From contig OX485806.1 in NCBI GenBank assembly GCA_950295325.1, positions 5,332,001-5,396,000 on the forward strand: 64,000 bases of DNA, read 5' to 3'. Below are positions 38,304 through 49,999 of the stretch, piece after piece; within the stretch, counting starts at the first letter, position 1; every line of letters starts with the position of its first letter. Position numbers and translations under genes: made by a program. The DNA is from Polytrichum commune. Lineage: Eukaryota > Streptophyta > Polytrichopsida > Polytrichales > Polytrichaceae. The notes below the pieces were generated by a model. It did no database searches. It saw nothing but the letters and a program-made list of their open reading frames with translations, and had not been told where the DNA came from.

Positions 38304-40396
38304 AGCAAAAGTACTGCAACCTGTACACATTTCGGCATATACATGATGAAACAGAGAATTTGCTTGTGGCGGCCACTCCATCCATCCATTGGTAACATAC
38401 TGCAGCCGGATTCTACTTTTCGTGTAAAAGTAATATTCCCTTTGTGGCACCATGGCTCGGTGACAAAGATCTTAGGCGGGGTTTTGAGGCCAATTCCTGC
38501 ACCATGATCTGTTGGGTTGATTGTTTGGGGCGTGACTTCCAGCTTGACCCAAGGATTGAGGGGTGGAGCTAATGAATGCTGGTTTGAAAACTGGCCTCCC
38601 ACTCTTATCGTGGAATTTTGAGCAGGTGCTGAAGAAGTGAAGAAAGATCAGGTTTGGCACTCCCCAGATCTATTAGTGAGGTGGGCTGCAAATTCATCTC
38701 CACTGGTTAAGCCAGAACTGGTGGTGGAGTATAATTGAGGAAATAGATACCAGCCTCATGATGACGCCCTTTGTAAACTTGGGCAGAAGAAACATCTTAG
38801 AAGTACTTACTGAATGTACATAACTATATAGTAAGGTCATCATATACTTCGAAAACCCCACCCACGCTCCACGCTCAAACCATCTGGAAATGTAGAATCG
38901 ATGTCACGTTCATCTGGATATTAATGAGAAGCGAGGATGTGAGCATGGTGGTTGAGTAGGTCCAAATGATATTACTAGACAATTATCTCCAGAGACAATT
39001 CTGTGAGATCTGTTACGAAAAACCCGAATGATCATTCTGGTTAACTTTTATACCTGGCTATATAAAAGCTCACTTTTGACAACACATGCATTGGAAAAGT
39101 TTCAGGGTAGAAATTGATATGTCTGTTCCCTGTTTGTTAGTATTTGGGCTGTGTTAGAACACCATTTCCGTTTACCACAATCATTGTTGACATTGTGAAT
39201 TATGGACAATGGGTATCAGATTTTTATTTACTGTGTCAGTCTACATGCATCTGCCAACCTAGGAATTGATAGGGAGTGATGTGGTACTGCAGAATGGATA
39301 TGATGGAATGGAAACACAAGAGATTCGAAAAACTCAAAATTTGGATGAGAGAAATGAATATCTGTGTTATCTGATGTAAGAGAAATGACTGTTGATGTGC
39401 TCCTGGCTGAGGTGTTACAAAGTTGAAGTAGGATTCACTGTCAGCCAACTCATTTAACCAGTTGTTTTGTGAACTTCACACTGTTCTCTCTTTAACAGTT
39501 AACATCACCAAACATCGAAAACAGCAGCATTCAATTCATGTGAAGACCAAAAGCTCTGAATGTAGTAGTTGCAATGGTCGCTGCAGCATCTGAATTACAA
39601 AATCTTCGAGATGAAACTGAATATACTTTGAACAGTTGCTGTACCCCATCGATGTTCATGTTGCTGGTATTCACTCCAACTTCTCAATTGCAAATATTGA
39701 AGCCTCGCAGTTCTCACAAATTGTTGTGGTTGCTTCTTCTTGCGGTCCTCCAAAGTTGGAGTTTTGCAATAAACTCTGAGCAGCAGAGGACGGAGATCTC
39801 TCAAGTTGAACAAGATAATCTCTCAACCTGATACACCTTCATACGTCATTGACCCATTTCCACAACATCACAATGACAGAATTGATGCCAAACAAATTAA
39901 AGAAGACACCTTACAAGAACTACACAGCTGTCGGTGTTCGTGACAGATGGCCGAAGATTATAGAAGATCATCAGGAGATTAGACGACAACTAACGAAGCA
40001 TCAACGACAATGTGTACAATTGCAAATTTAGCTCAAGTGATATCCCCGGCTCTTTGGGTCCCAAAGTAATAGCGAACTTAACTTCCATGTTTCCACCCAT
40101 TGTGACCATTGAACAGCTTGATCCACTGCATCTTTGAAGCTAAACTGGATCCTTCTCTGGTGAGAAGATGGAAATAAACTCTCAGAACACATCGACACCT
40201 TCCAACATCACCATGGTCATGATCTGACAAATTTCAAATTTGCATTAGGATTCCGTATGGAATATATATGTGTACCTATACCATGATCTACTTTGACTTA
40301 TATCAAACTGCATGCCCTTGCACTGATTCAATCCCCCTGCCAAATCACTGATTGACAGCAGATGATGTCAGTATTGCAATTGCTAGGTCAACATAA
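38304..40396. other. 3' flanks of two convergent genes
   Basis: This is the 3' side of both the PRUNE-like gene (+) and the germin-like gene (-). No further coding region is convincing. Transcript ends cannot be fixed. Confidence 0.5.
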
Positions 40397-41858
40397 TTAA
40401 CCAAAAAAACGAGGAACAGAGTTCCGGATGCTCTTCACTTCCTTAGCGTTGATGCCGAAAGACTTCTGCAGAACTGCACTTGGAATGCCAGTCTCAAACA
40501 CCTGTGTCGCTGTCGTGAAGAATCCAGGGTCCTGCGAGGTGAGGGTGTTAAATGTGACGGCAATTTCATTGCCAACATTGAGCTGGAAATGCTGAGTTCC
40601 TTTGGGGAAGATAGTGAGATCCCCAGCCTGCAGGGTGGAAGCATACAGCACATTGTCGTCGCTGATGAAGCCCGTGTAGATCGATCCTTTTATAACCAAC
40701 AGTGTCTCCGTTGCGCGAGGGTGGGTGTGCAGTGGGAACACTCCACCGATTCCGAAGTCGAGACGGACGTGCGAGACGCCCTGTGTGTTGAGCCCTGGGA
40801 ACTCGTTTACGGTTGCGAATGTGAACGTCCCATTTGTGCCCGAGAGGGCAGGGTCCCTAGCAGCTGGTGGAATTACAACACGGACATTAACATGTTAGGG
40901 TCGATTGATTTCTCCCGCAATTGGAGATCGCAGTACATATCATTTTAAGAACTGTCAAGAGAAACGTCACTGGAACTAATCTCTGACATTAATAATCCAG
41001 CGTACTCAATTCATTCTGAAGATGCACGAGGATTGAAACAAAAACTTGTTCATTGGGTTATGCTGCTATTCATGTGCACTTGTAGATGCCATAAGAGCTG
41101 GTCGTCGTTTCATGGAAGGAATAGGAGCAAGGGACAGCTTGAAATGATCATTAGAACTGTCAAGAGAAATGTCACTGGAACTAAACTTTGATATTATTAA
41201 TCCAGCGTACTCAATCCAAACCAAAATGCACAAGGGATTGGAAGGAGAATGATTGTTCGTTGGGTTATGCTGCCATTGTGCACTTGTCGATGTTCAGAGA
41301 GCTGGTTGTCGTTCCATATATAGGAGGACGTAGAGCAAGGAACTTGAGCTTGAGCTGATCATTAGAACTGTCAAGAGAAATATCACTGGAGCTACACTCT
41401 GATATTTCTCCAGCTTACTCACGTCTATACTGAAATATATGAGGGTTAAGACAAAAAACATGTTCAATGGATTATGCTGCTTGTATTGTGCACTTATGGA
41501 TGCTGGAGCTGGTGCTCATTTCATGGAAGGAATTAGAGTAAGGAACAGCTTGAAATGAGATACGTAAAAACACATGTCCACCGCGTTAATTTACACATAA
41601 TCCATATATACCATAGCCACCCGGTCCGCTGGTTCGAAGGCCAGTGAATAGGAACTCCTTGGCGGTCACATTTGATCGCAGTTTGCAGGGAAAGCTATTC
41701 ACACTCGGCGCAGTCGCAGAGAGGTCGGCCACACAGAAATCTTGCAGAGGATCAGGGTCGGAGGCATGGACCTGCACCAATATCATTTTATCATGAGCAA
41801 ACAGCAGGCATGCGAGTGCCAACAGCATCAGCATCCAACTACTACTCTGAGCTGCCAT
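40397..41858 (-). CDS. Germin-like protein (cupin, secreted), 2 exons
   Basis: Exon 1 is 41858-41612 and exon 2 is 40863-40397, giving about 237 residues, a little longer than the usual 210-230. The N-terminus has a hydrophobic signal peptide ([13 protein letters not shown]). DFCVADL and SFPCKL supply the two conserved cysteines, followed by the EFLFTGL stretch. Exon 2 has germin box 1 ([12 protein letters not shown]...KG) and box 2 ([13 protein letters not shown]), so all three His and the Glu metal ligands are present. SQDPGFF and a C-terminal VPRFFG complete the family pattern. Germin-like proteins are secreted Mn-binding oligomers of the plant cell wall, some with superoxide dismutase or oxalate oxidase activity; the activity cannot be read here. 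The intron boundary TATG|GTATAT with acceptor CCACCAG keeps frame, but nearby alternatives cannot be excluded. Confidence 0.9.
40948..41565 (-). repeat. Tandem triplication inside the germin-like gene intron, period about 205-211 bp
   Basis: Plus-strand copies start near 40949, 41154 and 41365 with AACTGTCAAGAGAAA. They share TCACTGGA, TTATGCTGC, GTGCACTT and a GGAACAGCTTGAAATGA-like end. Nearly the whole 748-bp intron consists of these copies. Confidence 0.9.
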
Positions 41859-42511
41859 AGCTGCAGATTGTTGGTTGCCAAAGATTTATTGGAATACTAA
41901 AGTCGAGGAGTTGATCTGAGTCGATCCTCCAAATCTGAATGAGCTAGCTACAGCTGATGATATGGCTTGGAGAATAAGCATGATCAAGTGCATTGACGTG
42001 ATTGTTGAATGCAGCAGAAGAGTAATGAGTTTTGCAACTTGGATGGACTGAACGGGTACTACAACGGGGCTATGTAGCGCACAGATCATTAACTGAACTC
42101 TCTAGTCATCATCATGTGTGCATGGATTTCCTCGTGGTGTTCTTGAACATGGCGAGCTTCCAGGGAAAGCTTCCTGCTCACTTGCGTACCCGAAGTCAGA
42201 AACCGAAATTTCCAATCAACCGATCGCAAACAAATAAAAGTCACATGCTGAGTGTGTGATACGTTCCACGTGACTAGCCCTGAGTGCCTGATTGCGATGA
42301 GAAACAGCGCCGAAGTAAGGTGTAAAAGTTAGCTGCAAGCACTAGAACTAAATCCTTCAAAATACAGTCTGCGAATCCTCTTGAAAATTCAGCTTGTGAC
42401 GAGTTTATCATCGCAGCTGTAACATACAGGATCTCTGAAGAAGTTCCAAGAGCCTTCACATGACAGACAATATAGATCCAGAACCCATTTTGCCGAATTT
42501 AGCTGAATTAA

Positions 42512-42532
42512 GGGTTTAGGGTTTAGGGTTTA
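42512..42532 (-). repeat. Short plant telomere-type repeat, 3 units
   Basis: (GGGTTTA)x3 reads as AAACCCTAA-type sequence on the minus strand, about 650 bp upstream of the germin-like start. It is either an interstitial telomere repeat or a telo-box promoter motif. Confidence 0.8.
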
Positions 42533-42539
42533 TGTATTA

Positions 42540-44350
42540 ACTGATTGAATCATTCTCCTGATCTGCAGGCTTCATCTGGTAGGCCATAGCTGTGAAGATA
42601 ATCTGCGGCCTATTGGACAAAATCACAAATTATTTCCAGGGCTTTGATCATGGAGGAAGCTATGAGCAATCTTTTGAGTTTATGAACTCATCAAATCAAA
42701 GCAACTTTGCAATCTATCTCCCTGGTTTCCGATACAATTTCCTGTGTGTTGTGTGGTAGCTCCTGCTGTGTAACTGTGACATGGACCAAATTGGGTTTTT
42801 GAGATCACGTGGAGTCAAAGGCTCAAGGTGTAAAAGCACATGTATCTAAGGGTTCATCTGCACGTTATGGTTAAGGCTTCGGTTAGAGTAAGTAACTACT
42901 CAAATTAGTTGTATTGCACGCTCACCCCACACTGACCACTTAAGAGGATCAAGCTAACATATGAGGTTGTTAATCTAGTAGTACATGAAAGCTAATCAAT
43001 TTCATGCCTGCACCACCCCAGGCATGCAACTCCTGTATTATATGGCCCTGATTATGATAACTTATAATGCATTTTAGTCCAATCTTGAGTGATGTAATTT
43101 ATTTTAATGTAGGAAACTCTTGTAGATCTTTTAATAATTCAAATATGTAATCATATAAAGGAAATGAATATTCCTTGAAACATATAATTGTATTAAAAAC
43201 CTACTTATATGATTTTTTTAAATACATGTACCATAGGCCAAACTACCCAACTTTTTGGGCTTTATAATTAGAAAATTAATATTCTTTAAATTATAAATAA
43301 AGCACTGCCAATAACTTTTGATTTTAATTGGAGGCAACTACTCGTGTGGATCTTTTAAAATTATACATAGGCTCAGGTTAAAAAAATAAGTGTTTCAATT
43401 CTTTATATAAGTTGTGGAGTTTTTATTTATTATAAATATGTAGCCCGACTTTTTCTACATCTCATTTTTTTAAATTTGGTCTTCACCCAACTTTTTGGTC
43501 CTTTTATTTTTATATAATTTGATATATTTTTTACAAAAGCCGCTTTCTAAACTGTTTTCACAAGCAACTTCCAACCGTGTCCCATGGGAAGAACATGGGA
43601 CATACCCCTTAAATCCCATGGGTCACAATGTTATAGATGGGAAGTTTGTATGTCCCATGATAAAGGGGAATCATCATGGGACAAACCAAAGTGAGATGCA
43701 TCAAATATGAGAATTTGTTTCACCTCATAATTGTCCCTCTCAATCAAAGGGACAATTTCAACTTTTCGGTAATCCGAATACAATAATTTTATTTCAAATT
43801 ATGATGGCCCCTCCACACTTGACTCTATCTCCGCCGGTTTAAAGTTTATTTTGACAATGAATAACGTATCATTATGATCTCCAAAAATTATTGGAAAAGT
43901 GACTACAACTCGGATTTGAATTTGCTAATCATCTCATACTAATTGCATGTTTATTATTGAATGTCCATGAAAGAATGGTTTATTTTTTTTTCATTTTAGA
44001 GATCTTATAGATCTAGTCTAGATTTAGATGTGAGTCACCTTCGTAAGTAATTACTAGAGAGAGAGAGAGAATTACCACCTTTTTTTTCATTCATCCAACA
44101 AGAAGCCCTGAAATAGTTAAAAAACCTCCATTTACTATTTGTAGTCATTTAGACGCTAATTTAGATCCAAAGACCCCAAATTAGTCTAGTCCAAATTATT
44201 TGAGATGAATCCGCTAAGAATTTATAAGGGACATGTTTTTATGTTGGATGGAGGAGAGGTGTTTTGATTTCTACATTCTTACATTACAAGGTAAATGCCG
44301 GCTTTACATATAAAGTGCTTAAAAACCCATTAATTACTTGTGTAATGTGC
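42540..44350. other. AT-rich intergenic DNA, no gene seen
   Basis: No supported gene. About 43860-43960 contains a partial copy of the dispersed arm repeat middle (ATTTGCTAATCATCTCATACT). Confidence 0.5.
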
Positions 44351-44351
44351 A

Positions 44352-44452
44352 ATGAGTTGGTGGCTAAAGTGTTGGAGTAGAATTGTGAGGTCTAAAGTTC
44401 AAATCTCTTTGCTAACACCCCTAGGCCTCACCTCGAAAGTGGGAAGAGGGCC
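44352..44452 (+). other. tRNA-like promoter head (possible second SINE type)
   Basis: TGGCTAAAGTG (44361-44371) resembles a polymerase III A box and AAAGTTCAAATCTC (44394-44407) a B box, with tRNA-like spacing. A full tRNA cloverleaf is not apparent. It is unrelated to the other SINE-like family by eye. Confidence 0.4.
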
Positions 44453-45930
44453 AGTGAGCCCAAAAACAGTGCTCGCATGTGTCGTTAACCTTCAAAGTTG
44501 TTGTAATCGAGACTTTGAATTTTCATCAATTACTATAAAACTTAAACATAGTGAAAACTTTGAGTGTATGTTAGGATTAAGTTTGAGGCTCAAAGGATAG
44601 TGTTTTATGGTTGGGATTAATTGGGATTAGTTAGGGGGTTAGGGGTTTTTTGATTTAGGCTTTAGCTGGGCTTTATTGGGCGAGAAAGGTTAGTTGATGT
44701 TCGTTTAAGGCTTAGGCACTGGTCGTTCAAAGGGGGAAGGCACTGTGCCCTAGTGAAATCCGGATCACTGGACTTGAGAGAGGTTGCGGCCTCGGGTGTG
44801 GATGTCGGCTCTTTCTCCACTCTCAGGGATACAGACAGGGGGGCAGGGTGCGGCTAGGAAGCACCAGCAAGGCTCGAGGACATGGGCATTGGGTGATCGA
44901 CCCTGGTATGAGAAGGAGCTGGATGGGTGGGATGCGCATCACCATTGAATGGCAGCATCTACAGGCAGAAATCGGCGCTTTTGAGGAGACTGGGTGCGGA
45001 ACTGAGGATGGGGGTGAGGAAGGAGTTTCTGGCGACGGTGGCTATGAGCCCAAAATGGTTGCTCATATTTGTTTTATGTTTAGAATTTATTTAGAATTGC
45101 ATTTGAAGTTGTTCATGAAACAATCAAAAGTATAAAAAGAGTGAGGCTTGGTGTGAATTTATGTTTTAGGCCTTAAGCCTATTTTGTGTGGTTAATTAGA
45201 AGCTTAGTGGCATTAGGGAGTGTTTTGGTTAAGTGAGTAGTGTGTGATGAAGCAAGGGGGAAGGCCTTGGGTTTAAATGTTTGATTTAGAACATGTTCTT
45301 GTTGGTTTAGGGGGTGAGGGTTTAGTGGATAGGATAAGGTCCTACTAAGTAGGAGAAGGTTAAGGGGTTTGTGGTCTTGGGTGCCCTCTCCTCCTTTTTC
45401 CTTTCTCTCTTCTTCTTCCTCTCTTCTCCTCTCCTCTCTCTCTCTCCCTCCTCTCTAGGAAATTGAGCTCTTAGAGCTAAAAAATGTGTGAATTAGGTAA
45501 GGAGGTTTTTAGGGGAATTAGTGACATTAAATGGGGAAATTAGGTAGGGGGTTTGGGAAAATTAGTGGAATTAGGTAGGGGCTTAGTGGCATTAACTAGG
45601 AATCTGGTTATTAGACTGCCAGGTTGCTGGTTTTGAGACTGCGAGGCTGCTGGTTATTAGACTTCCAGGTTGCTGGATCTGAGACTGCGAGGCTGCTGGT
45701 TATTAGACTGCCAGGTTGCTAGTTATTAAACTGCCAGGCTGTTGGTTATTAAACTGCCAGGCTGCTGGTTTTGAGACTGCGAGGCTGCTGGTTATTCGAC
45801 TGCCAAGGTTGCTGGTTTTGAGACTGTTGAGGCCTGCAGGGTGAATTCGGAGGCGACTTCAAGGCTTAAGGCTAGTCCTTGAGGGATTTAAGTGGATGAC
45901 TTAAGGGGGACCAAGGTGATACAGAGGGGG
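44453..45930 (+). mobile_element. Stacked LTR-like fragments of the plus-strand gypsy family
   Basis: The LTR start motif TGAGCCCAAAA...GCTCRCA occurs at about 44455 and 45044 and again at 45934. For about 400 bp the 45044 and 45934 copies share blocks: ATATAAAAAG, GAAGCTTAGT-like, AAATGTTTGAATTAGG-like and a CT-rich end. This suggests two truncated or solo LTRs preceding the main LTR. Boundaries are uncertain. Confidence 0.5.
45605..45830 (+). repeat. Minisatellite, about 24-25-bp units
   Basis: Alternating GACTGC[CG]AGG[CT]TGCTGG units joined by TTATTA or TTTTGA, roughly nine copies. Confidence 0.85.
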
Positions 45931-46313
45931 GATGTGAGCCCAAAATGGTGCTCACATGTGTTCTTAATTCTTCGAGACCATTAGAAGTTATGTTTTAATG
46001 TTTATTGATTATTCACAAAAATATAAAAAGAATGAAGCTTGAAGGAAGTTATGTTTAAACATTAGGCTTGTGTGGAGTGGATTGATTAGAAGATTAGTAG
46101 TGTGAGGAAGTTTCTTAGTTGGTGAGCGTAGTAGGTGAAGAACCAAGGGTAGTTCCTTGAATTAAATGTTTGAATTAGGATCTATGTTATTCGTTTGAGG
46201 GACAAAGGCTTAGAATATAAGATGAGAGCCTACAAAGTAGGGGAGAATTATAAAAGGCTTATCTTGAGCCTTGGGGGTGCTCACCTACCCCCTCTCAACT
46301 CACTATATAAGCC

Positions 46314-46320
46314 CTCATTT
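46314..46320 (+). promoter_or_regulatory. TATA box of the LTR promoter
   Basis: TATATAA in the context CACTATATAAGCCCTC, about 380 bp into the LTR and just upstream of a (CT)n tract, as expected for a U3/R boundary. Confidence 0.6.
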
Positions 46321-46827
46321 TTCCCTCTCTCTCTCTCTCTCTCTTTCCTTCGTGCTCCTTGGTACCCCACGTGTTATAAGTGTGGGTGTGTAGGAAGCAA
46401 GATAGGAGCATGTGTGTGTGCATGATTTTAGGGTGAAGAGCCAAGACTAGTTAGCCTTGAGGTGGGCTTGACTTCTTGTTAGGAGTAGCTTGGGTTGGAA
46501 GAATTTAGAGTGTGATTTATAGTCTTCAAATTGTAGTACTTGGATTCATGATATCCATACTTATAATTATTTAGACTTACAAGGTTATGATTATGAAATA
46601 TTGGAGCATTTAATTTTGTTGCATTTAGAAATTACATTTATGAAGTATTGGAACATCTAGTATTGTTGGGAATTGCAAGTTTACATTTACATTTTAAGAG
46701 TGATTGTTGGGATGTAGCATTTGACTTAATGCACTTAGAGATAAATGTTTAGCTCATAGTGTTCAATCTATAGTATTTAAATTTATAACATTTAGATTTC
46801 TAGTGTTTAGATTTCTAGTGTTTAAGT

Positions 46828-47046
46828 ATGTTGGGTTAGTGGTTAGGCCATAAGATGAGTTTATATAGGCTGGGTTAGTGGTTAGGCCATAAGATGGGTT
46901 TATATAGGTTGGGTTAGTGGTTAGGCTATAAGCTGCGTTTATATAGGTTGGGTTAGTGGTTAGGCCATAAGCTGGATTTATATAGGTTGGGTTAGTGGTT
47001 AGGCCATAAGCTGGGTTTACATAGGTTGGGTTAGTAATTTATATAA
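46828..47046 (+). repeat. Minisatellite, 39-bp unit, about 5.5 copies
   Basis: Units of GGTTGGGTTAGTGGTTAGGC followed by CATAAGCTGGGTTTATATA, with a few substitutions. There is no spacer diversity, so it is not a CRISPR. Confidence 0.95.
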
Positions 47047-47050
47047 GCTG

Positions 47051-48346
47051 AGTTAGTAGCGGGGCTTGATCTACTAAGTTAAACCACTTGGTTCAACTAA
47101 TTGGTTGGTAACACCATTAAAATGTTCAACTTGGGAGGAAGTTGTGAAGGCTTGTGAAGAAGAGGCTACAATAAGTTAGACAAGTATTCCTTAATACTTA
47201 AGCTTATGTGCTCATGGAATCAACACGCGAGGTGTCATGTACCAGCGAGGAATCAATGGCTAGGACTAGATTCGAACGAGGTAAATCCTTGAAGGCGTGT
47301 GTGGTAAAGACGGCCGGGTGGACGTTGGAGAAAGCTAAGGATGTAACCTTGCCCAAAATCAAAGATAATAAAATGATATGATATGGGTTAAGCTTATAAC
47401 AAGTTGTGTGTTTTATGTATATTCCAACGGTGTATTGGAATTATACATTGAACTACCGAAGAGGGAGTTATTATGTGTCAGTCCAAACATTTCACACTCG
47501 GGCTAGGACGAAATCAAAGGTGAGGGACTTTGGGTGACATAAATGGTGCATCCGTCTGGAGCCAAGCGGGAACGAGGAGAAATACTTGGAAGGCGGTAGG
47601 AAAACGAAGAGTTGGAAAATAAATATGGAAGGAGCGCCCAAGTAAGGTAAGTATTTCATGTTAGTTATTTGAAGTTATGCAATCTCATTTATGGAGGGAG
47701 CGCAGCTAAGGTATGCACTCAACTTTCTTGAGAAAATAACGTAAGAATTCACACTAAGAGATTGGCGATTAGTTCATTAAATCTAGAGGGTTAATTAAAC
47801 TTTAGGAAGAATTAACTTTGATGCTCACATTGGGGTGAATATTTAAGTTGTTAGTTGGATTCATTTCATTGAAGTTCAAGTTTCATTGTGGTCATTAATT
47901 AGCTACGGTCGAGAATGAATTCTAACATACAGGAAGGGAGCGAATTGCTTTAAGTAAGCAACACTCTTCAAAGTGAAATTTTAATTAATTAAAGAACGAT
48001 TTTTGTACACGTTATTGTCGTTAACCAAAGTAGAGGGTAATTCCTAACTTGTGATATAGTGTAAGAAATCGAAGGGTGAAGCCTCGATTTCTAACATAAT
48101 ACACAAGAAGGGTCAGCCCCTCATATGAGGTATTGTGGCGAATGTGATGTGGAAAGGGGCGTGAGCAGGTGATTCTCTCACTAACCTAGAAGCTAACATA
48201 AGCATGCCTATCCCCTGTTTGGGATTGTTCACCTAAGTTGATTTGCAGGTTCCTCTTCCTTACCTCCAAAATATTTTAAACCACACAAGACAAGCGATAA
48301 TATTAAGAGTGGAAGTTGTGAGGGGTCTTGATTGGTCAAGTAAGGG
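47051..48346 (+). other. Probable 5' leader of the plus-strand gypsy element
   Basis: Non-coding between the LTR-like region and the first gag-side frame. No primer-binding site was identified by eye. Confidence 0.4.
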
Positions 48347-48679
48347 TTGAACGGTCCATTATGGATGCAAGGTAAAACTAGATCCCAAAAACCTAAATTA
48401 GCATTAGGATTGGAAAAGAATATCAATAGACGAAAGTTGTCTAGAGTTAGTGAAGTTGTAGAGGAAGTGAATGTTAGTATAGAGAGTTGTTTTAATGTTG
48501 AACCAGTGATTAATCCATTAGTAGAAGAATTAGAAGTGCACAACCAAATTGATGAAGAAGACATTCCTTCCAATTTGAGTGGAGAAATAGTTGAAGAAAC
48601 CAATATCGTTAGAGAAGAAGTTTTTGTGAACACAAGTGAAGTTAATAGAAAAGGGTCACCTGTCAGGCTGTCACCATGA
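48347..48679 (+). CDS. Small acidic ORF preceding gag
   Basis: 110 codons, rich in Glu, Val and Asn, with no known domain. Its TGA overlaps the ATG of the gag frame as ATGA. It lies in the same frame as gag beyond 49124, so it may be the gag N-terminus separated by compensating indels rather than a separate ORF. Confidence 0.4.
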   Translation: MNGPLWMQGKTRSQKPKLALGLEKNINRRKLSRVSEVVEEVNVSIESCFNVEPVINPLVEELEVHNQIDEEDIPSNLSGEIVEETNIVREEVFVNTSEVNRKGSPVRLSP

Positions 48680-49999
48680 ACCCTCCAGGGGGAGGTGGAA
48701 TTCCACTTCCCATTCCTCCCATTCCTCTTTTTCCTCATATTGATCCATTGGTAAGGCCAAGAGGCCTACCAATTGTTGTTCCACAAGGATTGGTGTCGGT
48801 GAATATACCATCCAACCTTCCAAAATTTTATGGAACAAAGGATGAGGATCCTTCGAGGCATATGGAAAGGTTTATTGAGAGAGTGATTAGTTCCCTCATC
48901 ACCAACCAAAGATATTGGTTGGTTTGGTTTCCTACTACCTTAGAGGACGAGGCATATAAGTGGTATAGGGATCATGATGAGGGTCATTTTAACGCTTGGG
49001 ATCAGTTGCAAAGAGAGTTTCTGAATGAGTTTAGACCCGAGGTTGGTCAAAGTATGGCTTTTAGAGCTTTAATGAATATGAGGCAAGGGAGAGAAGAAGA
49101 AATCTCTGCTTACATTAGGAGGTTTGATTGGGTGTGTAGGAACCTTGCTTAATGACGACACATTCAAACAATTCTTTATGCAAGGATTTGTTAAAGCGGG
49201 TACTATTAGAGGTGTTTTAGAGAGGAACCCTCGCACATTGGCAGAGGCTAAGGTGGCCGCTAGGAATATGGAGCATATAGATAGAAATTACGAGAGATTA
49301 TGGAGGAGAGAGGATGAATTGATCTCCCAATTGATCCCGCTTCTACCAAGGTCGGGAGTGGAGCCAATTAGGCTACTCAACCAATCTCCATATGTTTCCA
49401 TTGAAGTAGTTCCACTTCCTTTAGCGGTGAGAGAACCTATACCAATGTTAGCATTGCCAGCCCCTAGAGTGGATCCTCAGATTGAGGAAGTAGAGCATAG
49501 ATTAGGTGCTACTCAATTAGGATTTCAGGAGGCAATGATGAAGCAATTTCAAAGTCTCACGGATCAAATGTCTTTGTTGATTAGGAATCAGCAGCCTGGT
49601 CCTCCTCCTCAGATTGAGTCGGCTAATTATTCGTCGGGAATTTGATGTACTCAGTGTCAACAACATAACCACACGCGTCAGTTTTGTAGGAATGGACCGA
49701 CCCGTGATCAAAGAATGAACGGTAATGGTCCTCAACAAAACCAAACAGGTCAGAATCAAAACCAAAATCAAGGAAACAATAGAGGTCCTCCTCCTCGAGG
49801 ACATACTAATCAAAATGCCGAGAAGAAGGAGTTTCACCATTTCTGTGAAAGGTATCATGTCGTAGGTCAATGTTGGTCGGAGAACCAAGGTCAAGGTTGT
49901 AGTAATTGTGGAGGTCCACATCCGTCTAACCAATGTCGTCATCCTGATAAGATCAATGGTATGCCAAATACTCTAACCAACGCACAACAACCGGCTTAA
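48676..49999 (+). pseudogene. Decayed gag of a Ty3/gypsy retrotransposon
   Basis: The frame from 48676 encodes a retrotransposon gag core (PSNLPKFYGTKDEDPSRH, then EDEAYKWYRDHD, QLQREFLNEFRPE and SAYIRRFDWVCR). At about 49135-49150 a one-base shift moves the frame, which continues LNDDTFKQFFMQGF to 49645. An in-frame TGA at 49643 precedes the zinc knuckle CTQCQQHNHTRQFC (CX2CX4HX4C) and a second, slightly short one (CSNCGGPHPSNQC). A TAA follows at 49997. Gag packages the element's RNA; this copy could not make an intact protein. Confidence 0.85.

Larger units (their letters stand above)
45932..47050 (+). mobile_element. Probable 5' LTR of the plus-strand gypsy element
   Basis: It begins TGTGAGCCCAAAATGG, the TG start usual for LTRs, within a small inverted repeat (TGTGAGC...GCTCACA). 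A TATA box follows at 46314, then a (CT)n tract. The 3' end and a primer-binding site were not recognised, so the end coordinate is approximate. Confidence 0.5.

Noticed and set aside
44352-44430. Functional tRNA gene
   Set aside because: A and B boxes are recognisable but no acceptor stem or full cloverleaf can be formed by eye.
46828-47046. CRISPR-like regular repeats
   Set aside because: 39-bp units lie directly adjacent with no unique spacers; this is a plant minisatellite.
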